NCBI GenBank assembly: GCA_001662425.1
Contig: BDDC01000960.1
Span: 1,645-37,462, forward strand
DNA: 35,818 nucleotides
Source of the DNA: Chlamydomonas sphaeroides
Taxonomy: Eukaryota; Chlorophyta; Chlorophyceae; Chlamydomonadales; Chlamydomonadaceae
Direction of reading: 5' to 3'
This document shows, piece after piece, positions 1 to 11,300 of this stretch (the first letter of the stretch is position 1; each line of letters starts with the position of its first letter). Below the pieces are notes generated by a model. The model was not told the origin of the DNA and made no database searches. It saw only the letters and a list, made by a program, of their open reading frames with translations. A program made the translations under genes and the position numbers.

Positions 1-2106
1 GGCTACGTCTCCTTGGGGGCTACGCATAAAGGCTCTGCAATCATGCAAGTTCGTTCTAGCTTATCATTAAAGTGCTCTCAGTCCCTGCTTGGCGCTGCCA
101 CGCTTTGCCTGAGGTTCTTGACAATGCATGTCGGCGCACGCATTCAGCTGCAGAAGTACCGAGAGGTCCTCTTCACGGCATAAGATGTGGACGGCCATCC
201 GACCTGGGCATCAGGCAGGAGCACCCACGCACAGGCCGGCCCGTCCATCCACGGCAGCAGACTTATGCGAGCGCTGCTGTGCACTGCAGTTACGTTGGCG
301 TGGGCAGCAGGCGCAGGCACACAAGCAAGCTGACGTCAGGCAGGCCGCCGGGGCCACGCAGTTAGGGGGCTAGCCCTACCTGGCTCGGGGGACATGCATT
401 GTCGTGTAAGTAGGGCGCTAGGCAAAGCGATTGATGCGGTTGATGCGGTTCGTTGATGCGTGGAGCGTGGAGAGTCATCAGGAGGCAGGCACCTCGCTCC
501 TATCCTACTGCAAGGTAGGCAGGCGTGTGATTGATGATTGTGAAGATTGCCTGCGTGCATATGCGGGCGCGCGACAGCACGCACGGCATTGCAACCCTGC
601 TAACAGAGCCCACGGCGAGCGGCGGGGGTAGCGTAGGCGGGGCTGCTCGCCGTGCAGGCAGGGGCCGGTGGTCACCCCCGCCCTAGCTGCAAGCCCGACA
701 TGAGCCCCCCGGGGGCTTGCTTTGGGTAGGTCGCGTGCGTAGCTCGTACAGATACGGTAGGCCACACAGCTACTCCCCGGGGCTGCTGTCCCACGCCTTC
801 CGTCCCACGTGGCCTGCGCGTGTCGTGTATATGCCGCCTGTCGTGTGTGGCGGCCGCCGCAGCAGCGATGCGGTTGGTATGCATGAACGGTTCCCTACAT
901 ACAAGCAGACTCTGCTGCGATCCCGGACGGACCACCAGCAGCTAGCCAGCAGCAGCGAGCAGGGTGATGAGCACACACGTGCCAGGCAGGGCACCGGTAC
1001 GATGATACGTGTGGCACGAACCCTAACCGGAGCGCTGGCGCGGATGCAGGGGTGTGGCCACGTACCCCGACACACGGAATAATGCAGGGCCTAGCTACCG
1101 GGTTATGTATGTAGCAAGTGATATGCGCCACCCGCGTGCATTCAAGACGACATGACAGGATGGTGCCCCGGTGGTGCCTGCCCTGCAGCAGGCATGTGAT
1201 GGGACCGACAGCAGCAATGCCTCCGACGTGCGTGCGAGGAGGTTGGTCTCTGGCCGGCTGCCGGCGTTCAGGGCCAGGGGAGGGGACTCGTCGGGGCTTG
1301 TTTGGGCCAGGGGAGGGCCTGGTGATGAAAGCCAGGGGCAGGGCCAGGGGACGGGCCTGCTGGTTGGTCCAGGGTACTGGCTTGGATGGTCAGGGCTCGT
1401 ATCTTGCCAGCTGTCAAGAAAGTCACGCGCGCGGTGGAAGTAACTTCCCTTGCCTTGCGGCCTAGAAGTCACTTGAGGTGGCGCAAAAGTCGGTAGCGCC
1501 TAGCATATAGAGTTTGGCATGTCGGTTCTTAGTTCATTCGCTGGCTGGCCGTCGGCTACCGTCGGCCGCCCGAGGTTACCCATGGCCTGGCCAGCCTGGG
1601 TGACTCCAGTGCCAAACGACAAACAGCTCGGGTGACGTGGGTGACCAGCCCGGCGGCTGACTCCAGCGCCAAACGGCCAAGGGCCAACAGCTCGAGTGAC
1701 GTGGGTGACCTGGGAAACCCAGGTGCGAGCCCTGCTGCTGTCAGTCGAGATGGAGCGGCGGCCGGGTTGCAGCCGGTTCGGCTCCGAACCTCGTCGGCAA
1801 GCATGCAGCTCCGCCTGCAGAACAGCGGCGTCTGGCGGCTGTCTTATGCTACCTCTCACTGTGCAGCAGTTCGTCCAAGGAAGCCCGTAAAATCTCGCAG
1901 CTGTGCTCATTTTATCAGCTTGCACCTCTGCGCGGGGTGCAGTTGGACGAGCGAGCCGTTGGGCTTCCCTGCCTTCCATTGAAGTAATAAGAGTGACTTT
2001 GCCGCCGAGGCAGGTGCTCGATCGCACTTGCGAGCCGAAGTTCTAGTCAGCTTGCAGTATGCGACATTATCATTCATGCGCACGGCGGCCGGCGTTTCTT
2101 GTTCGC
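1..2106. other. Gene-poor left end
   Basis: No convincing gene is visible here. Open frames are short, overlap on both strands, and show neither recognisable domains nor a consistent chain of splice sites. Base composition is more mixed than in the coding regions. The only structure I can support is the short tandem duplication at 1601-1710 and purine-rich, GGCAGG/AGGGG-rich low-complexity stretches around 1250-1380. Confidence 0.6.
1601..1710. repeat. Imperfect two-copy tandem repeat
   Basis: Two diverged copies of a block of about 50 bp lie side by side. Copy 1 (1601-1646) and copy 2 (1658-1710) both start TGACTCCAG(T/C)GCCAAACG and both end GTGACGTGGGTGACC. Copy 2 carries a small internal insertion. 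A third fragment of the start motif (GGGTGACTCCAG) overlaps the beginning of copy 1. There is no associated gene; it looks like local slippage or unequal duplication in intergenic DNA. Confidence 0.7.
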
Positions 2107-2115
2107 TATATATAA
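2107..2115 (+). promoter_or_regulatory. TATA-box-like element
   Basis: TATATATAA stands out in this GC-rich background. An ATG follows at 2139 and another, in a frame I prefer, at 2428. It is the only evidence for a promoter ahead of the weak candidate gene at 2139-3343. The element alone does not prove transcription. Confidence 0.35.
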
Positions 2116-2138
2116 GAGCTGAATGAGCTAACGCGCAA

Positions 2139-3343
2139 ATGCCTTGGTTTGTCATCGGCGCGACTGCACCCCCCGTCGCAAGGCCGTCGGTCGCCGTGAC
2201 GGTGCATCCGACTCATGCCCTGCTGCTGGATGGCATGGGTACTGTGGGTACTGCTTGCCCTCGCAAACCGACCGGACTTGCGAAAGCTCCGCCCCTACCT
2301 CCCCGCTCTCCCGCCCCTCGTCTTAAATTCCCCCCTGGGACATATGTCATTGCCCTCGCCGTCCCTCGCAATTTCTCTACCCACCATACACCCCCGGCCC
2401 CGCAGCGTCATCAGCTACCACGCCGAAATGTACGGCTACGGGTTTCGGGCTGGCCGAGGCGGGGAACGCGTGGCGGTGGATGTACTAGGCGACGAGATAG
2501 AGCATGAGATAATCCTAGGATCTTTGTCAGGAGCCCTTGGGCAATGGTGCTACTGCTGCCCCAGGGGACGCTGGCCATGGTCATCATCGAGATAGTGAGC
2601 AGTCATATGGTGGCAGGGAGGCACAGGCCGCGGGCTGCTTGCTTGCTGGGTTGCTTGGCAGGCGCCTGCCAACCCAGCGTACAGCGGGTACGGCTGGTAC
2701 GCACGCATGGGAGCGTACGGCGGCTCTGTGCCGTACGTTCCGCGGTGGGACCGCTGGCACAGGCCAAGCTGCGGTCGCAAAGTATGGTAAGTATGGTGGT
2801 AGGTGTGTGCCGCCAGCCCGACGCCCTTGGCATGACTATTTTTTTCTCCCAAACCCCGAATTAAAGCCCCTCGATCAGGCTTTGTTGCATCCGTCCACCG
2901 CCGTCGGAAACGCCACAGCAACTCGGTGCTGGCTGGCTCCGCTGCCTCGCACCTTCACTCCGCAGCCGTTACAAGGGGAGGCATCCGCAGCCTGCGGGCC
3001 CAATATCCTGAGCCGCAACTCCCCGACCACCATGACCTCCTACATCCCACAGTCAGACACTGCCACCACCGCCTCGCACACTCGGTCGGACGGCCAGTCC
3101 TTACGCGGACTGAGATACCCAGAGAAAGCTGGGAGGGGGGATCTTAACTCGCCCCTTCTGGTGGTATTTTCAGCCACCCCCATACAGGTGAGGGAAGCCA
3201 AGGAATCGAACACCATGTCGGTGTCTGCCTCCGTGCCCCGCTGCCCCTCCCTTGGCTGCATACTCGGCTGTACTTGCACAGTTGATTGCTGCCTATCCGA
3301 GGCAACTAACACTGGCTATGAAGAGCTACCGCTTCGTTCGTAG
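2139..3343 (+). CDS. Possible small split gene, structure unresolved
   Basis: This is a weak candidate only. One plausible exon is 2662-2786: it has a pyrimidine-containing acceptor ending TTGGCAG at 2661 and an almost perfect donor G|GTAAGT at 2787. In the frame set by its first base it reads a Gly/Tyr/Trp-rich peptide (AYSGYGWYARMGAYGGS...). An upstream frame from ATG 2428 begins MYGYGFRAGRGGERVAV, which has a similar flavour, but I could not join it to 2662 without meeting a stop. A 268-codon open frame (2537-3343) overlaps in another phase and contains a possible donor at about 3187. No known domain is recognisable. It may be non-coding, or a lineage-specific protein; RNA evidence would be needed to fix the exons. 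Confidence 0.25.
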
Positions 3344-3391
3344 CGGTCCGTGCTCCTGCTGTCCAACTGTCATCAACTTCTAAACAGCGGT

Positions 3392-3420
3392 ACCGTAGTG
3401 CCAAAATGGTTTAGTGATCT
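3392..3420 (+). repeat. Left terminal inverted repeat
   Basis: Perfect 29-bp reverse complement of 4124-4152. It marks the left border of the MITE-like element. Confidence 0.9.
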
Positions 3421-4123
3421 GGTTTCGTGACCGGCTCACGAACTAGTGTCACGTACGCACCGCGGGCCAGAGACATACAGAAGCCGCGGTCACGAATGTT
3501 TGTGCCGAGCGTGGGTGGGTGCAGGGGGTAGGGGCCTGGCGGGCGCCTGCGGCGGGCGGGGCTCGGCACGGCCCGCCGGGTGCGGCGCTCGGGGCGCGCG
3601 GGTCGGTGTCGGTGTCGGTGTCGCCTGGCCCCAAGAACCCCAACTGTGCCGTACCCGGCCAGCCCCCTTAGGACCGGCCTCGCCCTTCAGCAACTTCGTT
3701 TCCCTACATACTTCGCTGTGCACAGCCCGTCAAACATGAGCTATTCATCCCATGTTTTCACATTACTACTAGCTAGCGTTGCTGCGGTGAGGTGAAAGCT
3801 TGAAACAGGGTGGGGGCTGGAGGGTCAGGGGCAAAACCATCTAGCTACGGTACGGTATTGTAGGTGTGGCGCCTGGCGCCCAAGTGTGACACTCAGTGCT
3901 TAGGGCGCAACAAGGCAAAGACCGTGCGGGCACGACCTGGGCAAGATCACGCCCAGCGCCGGGATTGAGCGGCAGGCAAGCGGCGGGACCGTGTGAGAGG
4001 CAAGGAACGTGTCACGAAAGTGTGTCACGAGTGACCAGGTGGCGGCCGCGGTCACGAATGTTGATTATCACGGGAACGCATAACAGAGATCGCCTCCAAG
4101 ATTCTCGCCCCCCCCACAAAAGA

Positions 4124-4152
4124 AGATCACTAAACCATTTTGGCACTACGGT
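4124..4152 (-). repeat. Right terminal inverted repeat
   Basis: Perfect 29-bp reverse complement of 3392-3420. It marks the right border of the MITE-like element. Confidence 0.9.
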
Positions 4153-4868
4153 GTGTGCGTCATGCCGCATCCAAGTGCCGGCTGCCCGCTACCCGCTACC
4201 GTTGCGGCGCAACGCAGGCCCCCGTCGATCCATCTGCGCCACCTCCACACAAGCCAACAGCACCTAGCTACATTGTCAGCAAGGCCGGCGGCACAGCACC
4301 GTGCGGCATGCCAATGGACAAGCGACATCAGCAAACAATTGGTACGGTCCGCAGCACCAGAACTTTACTGCCTTCGCCACGGGGAGGGGAGACCAGGCAG
4401 CACTCCCCTGCATGCTGCGTTGCTTGGCGTGGTAAGGCGACACGGCCGTCGGCCAGCCGCAACCCCTCACGTAGGCCCCGGCAGCAGCGGCCCACCCACG
4501 CGCCCCTGTCCCAACAGACCTACCTGCGTGCCAGAGCACGCACGCGGGCGCCGCCACTCCGCTCGCAGCCCGCACCCGCTACTTGAGCCACCAACGTACC
4601 CACGCCAGCACCCCGGGCCCGCAGCCAACGCAGTGCCACAGTCTAGTCCGCAGTGCTAGTTGTACCGCAAGTTCTGACTCACGGTCGCTGAAAGCACCCC
4701 AAGCAACAGCAAACAACGGTGCGCCGTTCGACCCCTACCAGGCAGCCGCTACCCCGCTGGGCATTTGCTAAATGACAAACTATCTTGCTCGGTCCGAACC
4801 CACTCCTCAGGCCCCGGTGCTGGCGCGCTGACCGAACACACCCGATTGCCGCCGCCCACCCGCCTCAT

Positions 4869-5357
4869 CTACTCGCCGTCCGACGACGACGATGGCGGTG
4901 GCTCGGGGTGAGCCATCGCTGTCAGCCGCCGCGCCTGCTGCCGCCGTGGCAGCGCGTGGCGCGCCCCCATCAGGGCCGCGTCGCCCGGCGCCTCCTCATC
5001 ATCCTCCTCGGCCCCAGGTGCCTCCCCACCGGACTCGTCCTCCCCCTCGACATCCTCGTCCTCGTCCTCCCCTTCCTCGTCCTTGTCGGCCGCCCGCTTG
5101 CCGACGCGGCGCCGCTTTGCAGCGGCGCCGCGCCGCGCTGCGCCGCTGCCACGCCGGGACGGAGTAGCAGCCGCCGCCGCCGCCCCGCTGCGCGGCTTGG
5201 GCGGCCGGCCCCTGCGCGCAACAGTGGCGCCGTCGCCTCCTCCCGCCGCCCGCGCCTGCGCCGTCGCGCCCTGGCCGACCCGGTTCACGGTCCTGAAGGA
5301 GCCTGGGTTCAGGGTGCGGTGGTGCTCCACCACAGCGCTCAGCGCGATCAGCAGGCC
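4869..5357 (-). other. Last exon: post-JmjC helix, AT-hook and acidic tail
   Basis: The acceptor GGCCAG|GGC joins in phase 0 to the exon ending DRLQ at 5768. The first 15 residues (GLLIALSAVVEHHRT) continue the amphipathic helix that follows JmjC in plant KDM3 proteins. RRGRPPKPRSG at residues 4020-4028 is a textbook AT-hook core (RGRP), predicted to bind AT-rich minor grooves. A basic patch KRRRVGKR could act as a nuclear localisation signal. The tail then turns strongly acidic (runs of D and E) and ends SSSSDGE before TAG at 4871-4869. The AT-hook and acidic tail are not standard in the family as I know it. Confidence 0.8.
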
Positions 5358-8300
5358 CTGGCCACCGACGAGCACGGGGGCGCGGGAGGGGTGGGCAGGA
5401 GGGAGGATGGAGGCACGTATGGGCTGGGGTCGTCGGCCGCGGCGCGCGGCCGCACTGCAGCAAGCGGGGAGGCACGAGCAGAAGGGCCACACATGCGGGG
5501 AGGCACGAGCAGGAGGGCCACACATGCGGGGAGGCACGAGCAGGAGGGCCACACATGCGCACGAGCAGGAGGGCCATGGAGGGACATGCGCACGCACACG
5601 ACAGCGATGCTGGGGGCGATGGGCCAGGGCGCCAACCCGTGCGACGGATGTAAGCCGCATGCCCCCATAGTTCCCGCGCAGCCCTTCCAAAGGTCAAGCC
5701 CCTGTGGCCCCGCCGCGGCCCCGCCCCGCTCCATGCCCGCTCTGCCCCGCGGGCGCACGGGCCGCACCTGCAGGCGGTCCGCGAAGACATCGCCGGTGAT
5801 GTCGTGGTCGGGGTCGTAGGTCTTCTTGGGCAGCCGCCGCAGCCGCTGCGCCATGTCCAGGCTCTCCACCACCGCCTCGGGCGACACGAAGTCCACCGCG
5901 GTCTGCGGGGTGGCAGCGAGGTGGGGCAGGCGACGAGGCGCGGGTCGCTTGTTGGGGAGGGGTGGCGGCGGCGGCGCATGTTGTGGTGGGGCAGCGGGGC
6001 TGGCGGTGGCTGCGCATGCTGCATCGTGCGACACTCAACATGCATGTTACCAGGGTGCGCACTGAGTAGAAGGGGCTGAGCGGCTAGCAAGGTGGCGGCG
6101 GAGGCGGACGCCGTCTGGGAACGGACAAGCTGCAGCAGGCGCTCACGGCGGCGCGCAGGCGGCGCGACGCGGGCTGCGCCCGAGTCTCACCTTGAGGCAG
6201 GAGGTGAGGTTGCGGACCTGGTGCGGGCAGCCGGCGGGGATGAAGACGCCTTCGCCCTCGTACTGCTCAAAGTGCCAGGACGACACCTGCCGCGGATGGG
6301 CGGGAGCGCGCATGTGCGCGCAGCAGCAGGCCGAGGGAGGCGTAAGCGCGGTGCAGGTGCGGAGGGCGAGTACGGCAGCGGCGCGCGGCAGCGGCTGAGC
6401 ATATAGTGGAGCGGAAGGCCCACTCGCGGCCCCCGGCGCTGTCTCTCCCCACCTGCTGCTCGTCCTCCAGCGCCTGCAGGTGCTTTCGCGTGAGGTAAAA
6501 GCACTGGCTGAAGATGGGGTCCTTCACCTGGGGGCGGAGGCAGGCGGAGGCAGGCGGGCAGGCAGGGGTCGGGGTAGGGGCATTGGTTTGGGGGGGGGGG
6601 AGGCCCGGCGGCATCCAGCAAACGAAGGCGGTGCGTGTACCGGTGACAGGCCCCTCACGGCCGGTCGATGAGAAGGGCGCGGCCCGCTTAGGCCCTGTCA
6701 AATTGGAGCAGCTTGGCGGCCCATGCCCAAGCGCATGGCCCGTGCAGCCCCCTGCAGCGCCTGCCTAGCAGCCAGCCAGTCCTTGCCCCCACCGCCGCAG
6801 TCACCTTGTCGCGGCGCACGGGCTGCCGCTCGTGCACAAAGTCCTCCGCGTGCTCCCTGAGGTACCTGCCGTGGAGGGGCCGCAGGGTGGTGGCAAGGCG
6901 GGGTCGGGCAGGCAAGATGGGGCAGCGCGGGGCGGGCAGCAGGGGTGTCGCTGCTGGCCAGCTCAGCCCTCTCGGGGGGACAGTGCGCGAACAAACGGGC
7001 TCGGGGCCGACATTCGCCGCCGGAGCAAGGGTCTTGCTCCATTGCGGGGCGCGGGGGTGGCGCCGCAGCCGGTTCTGCCACGCAGGGGTCGGCTCACTGG
7101 CGCAGGCCCGTCGTCTCGCGGCCGGGCGCCCAGATGTCCCATATCGCGCCGGCGCCTCCATAGCTGCGGAACAAGCAGCGGGCGGTGGTTTTGGAAGGGC
7201 GCTGTCAGACAGGGGCCACGCACGGAGAGCGCAGTCCCACGGCTGTCCCTGTCGCTGGCGCCCATCCCTGGCGTGCCGCCCGCAACCGCCGCTGCCCCTC
7301 GGCACCCCTCGGCCTTACCCCGGCAGCTGCGGCGGGGCGTCGCCGAAGCGCACATCCGCGGCCGGCTCGGCGGCGGGGTGCTCCACGTGGTTGAGGATGT
7401 TGACGGCGTCGCTCATGTCCATGTGCAGCTTGGTGACGGAGTTGCGCTCGTCGGCAAACTCCTGCGGGGGAGAGACAGAACAGAGGCAGGGCTGGAGAAT
7501 GGCTGGAAGCTGCAAGAGGTGGGGGCCGTACCGGCAGGTGCTGGGGTCGTGCGCGGCAGCGGCGCAGAACCCACCCCTCCAACCCCAACCCGCAGCTGCA
7601 TCAGCGCAGCAGCTACCCCCGGCCACCGCTGCCGGCGGCCGCGCAGCCCGCAGCCCGCCACCGCGCACCTCCTGCGCGCCGAACGCCACGTAGCCCTTGG
7701 GCCCCAGGTCGGTGGGGTTGGCGTTCCAGGGCATGCAGGTGGCCAGGTTTAGCGGCGCCTCGTCGGGCCGCGTCATCCAGGCCAGCGGCGCGGCCAGCAC
7801 AAAGTCCTGGCAGCCGGGGTGGCGAGAGGGAGGCAGGGGCAGGCGCCGGGGGAAGGTGGAGGGAGGCGCAGGCAGGGGCGCACCAGGACATGTGGTGTTC
7901 ATTTCTAGCGGCGCGCATGCCGCCGGCAGCGCGCGGTGTGCGGGCGCGCGGTCGCCGGCGCCGCACCTCCCAGTGCCTCGGCAGCACGTCGCTGTAGTCC
8001 TTGACCGGCGGGTAGTCCTTGAGCTTGAGCATCTGCGGCTGTAGCTCCGGGTCGTAGCCCTGCGGCCAGGAAGCGGCAGGGAGGCAGGGCGGCAGGGCGG
8101 AGGTGGCGCGTCGCGGCTCGCACGTGGCGCAAGACCGATGGCAGTTGTACGAAGCAGGCGATGCGAGCGCGGAGCTGGGCGCCCGGCGCACGGCCTACTC
8201 CGCATGATGTTGTATGTTGCCATCCTCAACGCAGCAACAGCATTGCCAGGGTGTGGACACATCACGACCCAGTGGCGCACCTGGCGGTACAGCTTGAAGA

Positions 8301-11300
8301 ACCTGCGCTCGTCCATGCCGGGCACCTCCTTGAAGCCGTTGGCGCAGTCGATCACCTTGAACGCATCGCTGCCCAGCACTTCAGCCGCCTTGGCGCCGGC
8401 CTTGCCGGTGGCGCGGCTGCGCACCCGCGCCGTGCCCTCGCGCACAAACTTGGAGAACTCCTGCGCGGTCCAGGCGGAGCAGGGCGCATGGCCAACCCGT
8501 GGGCAGGGCGCGGGCCAGGGACCGCGCACGAACGACAGGGCAAGTGCGTGCGGGCCCTCCCGGCTTCCCCACGCCCTGCTGCTGTGGCGCAGGTACCCGG
8601 GCCCCAGCCCCTGCTCCACCTTCCGCCCGCGGTCTGCCTCGGCGCCCTCGCCAGCGACACGGACGCGGGCAGCCCCCTGTGCCTCGCATGCACCACGCAC
8701 CGCGGCATCGGCTCCTGCCTAGCCCAACCCGGCTCCGCGCTGCCTCCCGCTCTCCTCTCGCCAGCGACGTACGCCGGCTACTGGCCCCCGGCCCCGCAGC
8801 GAGCGCGCCCCAACGCCCCAACGCCGCACCTCGGGCCGCCAGATGTCGGGCCGCTGGCCGCTGCACTCGCGCACCACCACCGGCTCCCGCAGCCGCCAGC
8901 GCTGCTGGAACAGGTAGCTGTAGGGCACGAAGCGGGGGCTGGACGGCTGCAGGTCGCAGCTGCGCGGCGTGAAGAGGTGCCTGCGGGCGGGAAGCGGGCG
9001 CGGGCAGCCAGGGCGGGCGATTCAGGGCGGTCCGCAGCCGCGGCCAGGGTGTCCGGGCTTGCCCTGGGCGAGCGCCCACCGCGCACCGCGACAGCGAGCG
9101 AGCAAGAGCGGCAGTGCAGGGTGCGCGTGCAGCGGTTGCGCACCCAAGACCAACCACGCCCTGCCGCGCCGCGCTGCGCCCGCACACGACCTGCCACGAC
9201 CCCCAGCCACCCTGCACCAAGCCCTCCCATGCCAGCCCCACCGCGGCGTGCTGCGGTCCGGCCCCTGGCCGTGCCCCAGCGCGGCCAGCCGCACGTCCTC
9301 CTCCGGCAGCAGGTAGCGGCCCCACGCGGCCACACAGCCGGGGGGCACCGGCGAGCCGGGGCGCCAGCGGGGGATGCCTGCGGGGCGGGCCAGTTCCAGG
9401 ACCGGGGCGTGGTATGGAGAGGAGAGACGCGGACGCAGGGCGGTCGCGGGGCTTGGGAGGATGTGGGCACAGGCTGAGGAGAGGCCGAGGCGGGTGTCAT
9501 AGGAGGGGCAGGGCCGCAGGCAGGGGGCTGTGGCGAAGGCAGCGGACAGGCAGTGAGGCAGGAGCTGAAGCTGCTGGCACGGCTCACCCGCCGCAACCAC
9601 CGGGTCGTCCTCGTCCTCCACCGTGCCGCCGCCGCCCTGCTGCGCCGCCGCCAGCTGCCGCCAGCCTCCAGCCGCTGCCCGGCCGCCGGCCACCAGCTTC
9701 CGCCGCCGCAGCGCCTCCACCTGTCGCGCAGCCGCCGCTCGGGCCGCGTCCGCCTCGGGCTTGGCGGCGGCCAGGCGGCTCCGTGCCGCCTCCGTACCGC
9801 CCAGGGAGTCGGGGGAGATATCCGCGTACGACTGGATGACCAGGTACGGATCCCAGTACGACAGTACGGCGGTGTCAGGATCGTCGGCGACTGCGACGCC
9901 AGACAGCCAGCCGTCGGCGATGTTGCGGCCGGGCACCGAGCGCACGGCCGCAACCGACTCGCCGCCCGCGGCCTCATACTTCTGCAGCGAGGGGCAGCAG
10001 CGCAATATGGCCGGAGCTCCGCAGCCCGCATCCCCAGCCGCAGTGCTGCTGCACCGTTGACTCCCATCGCCCCCACGGCTTCGCACCTGTTGCGCCCGCA
10101 GCAGCACCTCCCTGAACTCCGGCTGCATGTACGTCCGCAGCACCGGCCGCCGCTGGCAGTGAGGCCGCTCGCACCGCATGCCGCCGGCCCTGGGCGACGC
10201 GCCCCCGGCGGCGGCGGCGCCGGCGGCGGCTCCTCGCTGGCGGCGCTGCTGCTGCGCGCACTGCAGGCAGAGGTCCACTCCACAGTTGCAGTGCCTGGCG
10301 GGCAGCCGGGAGGGCGCACATGTGCAGCGCGCCAAAAGGGTAAAGCGGGGCAGCATGCGCTTATCGCTTATGTTGCGGAGCCAAAGCCGGAGGCCCTTTC
10401 GGGTGGAGGGGGCGTGCGGGGGCAGCGCAGCGCAGCGGCGGCGGTGAGCCGGCCCCAGCCGAGGGGCTGGGCGCCAGACGGGCACTGCACAGCTTGGGAC
10501 CCGAAGGCCCTGGGGGCGTCGAGGGCCATGAGGGCCGTGTGGGCCGTCGAAGCGAGCCCACTGCAGCGCCCTTTGCTGTGCTGCTGTGCTGCGCCGCCCC
10601 GGCGCCAGGCCCCTCCTCGGCCCAAGGCAGCGCACACCCGCACTGCGCCGCCCGCCAAGCCTAGCGGTGGTCCCGCCACCCGGCGGGCCCCAACCCACGC
10701 TGCCTCAGCCGCCTCCCACCAGTGCATGCCGAAGATGCAGGTGGCGCAGCTCAGCCATCCCCCCACCCCCTCTCACACACACACACACGAACACACGAGG
10801 CGTTTCCCCCCGGCCCCCGCAACCTTCCCCGCCCGCCCCCTCACCAGTGCATGCCGGGGATGCAGGTGGCGCACTTGTCGCACACGGCCCGCGTCTTGCC
10901 CAGCGGCACCGCCGGCACCTCCGCGGCGCCCGCCACGCCCGCCGCCGCCATCTCGTCCTCCTCGGCGGCCAGGTACGAGGCCAGCAGCGGCGCCAGGAAC
11001 GCCAGCGCGTGCCGCGAGGCGTCCTGTGGAACGGCAGCACACGGCAGCGCAGACGACACGCGTGCGGGCGGGACGCTATTGAGGCATGGCGCGCGAGTTA
11101 CTGAGATATGTCAGATGTTGAGCGAGGCTTGACGCTATGGTGCAGGTACTTTGAATGCGTGACGGCGCACCTGCCGCTGCGCCATGCCCGCCGCCATGCG
11201 CGGCGCCAGGAAGCGCTGCGGCGGCTGGCACTTGCTGCAGGGGCAGCGCCGGCGGCACTTTGCGCACTTGGCGGTGAGCTCGCGGAAGGCGAAGGACGAC

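Larger units (their letters stand above)
3392..4152. mobile_element. Non-autonomous DNA transposon (MITE-like)
   Basis: The outermost 29 bp at each end (3392-3420 and 4124-4152) are perfect inverted repeats; the left end starts ACCGTAGTGCCAAAATGG. The interior has no transposase-sized open frame. TCACGA (or its complement) recurs near both ends, at 3425, 3436, 3490, 4012, 4025 and 4052, as expected for subterminal transposase-binding sites. An 18-bp block containing this motif is repeated in direct orientation at 3483-3500 and 4045-4062. I could not find a clean target-site duplication: the flanking 8-mers ACAGCGGT and GTGTGCGT differ. The superfamily is therefore not assignable, although subterminal motif clusters are typical of hAT and Mutator-like relatives. 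Confidence 0.75.
3344..4868. other. Intergenic region holding a MITE-like element
   Basis: Apart from the element at 3392-4152 I see no gene here. The stretch 4153-4868 lies downstream of the stop codon of the large minus-strand gene and should contain its 3' UTR. I looked for the chlorophyte poly(A) signal (TTACA on this strand) between 4600 and 4868 and did not find one, so the 3' end of that transcript is not fixed. Confidence 0.6.

Noticed and set aside
72..1472. Overlapping open frames of 60-125 codons on both strands
   Set aside because: No domain, no splice chain, biased composition only; expected by chance in GC-rich DNA where stop codons are rare.
4785..5819. 344-codon plus-strand open frame
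   Set aside because: It is the antisense shadow of the last exon of the minus-strand demethylase gene, whose protein is clearly conserved.
10776..10797. CA-rich microsatellite as a functional element
   Set aside because: Short, intronic and unremarkable by itself; only the flanking exon-end duplication is of interest.
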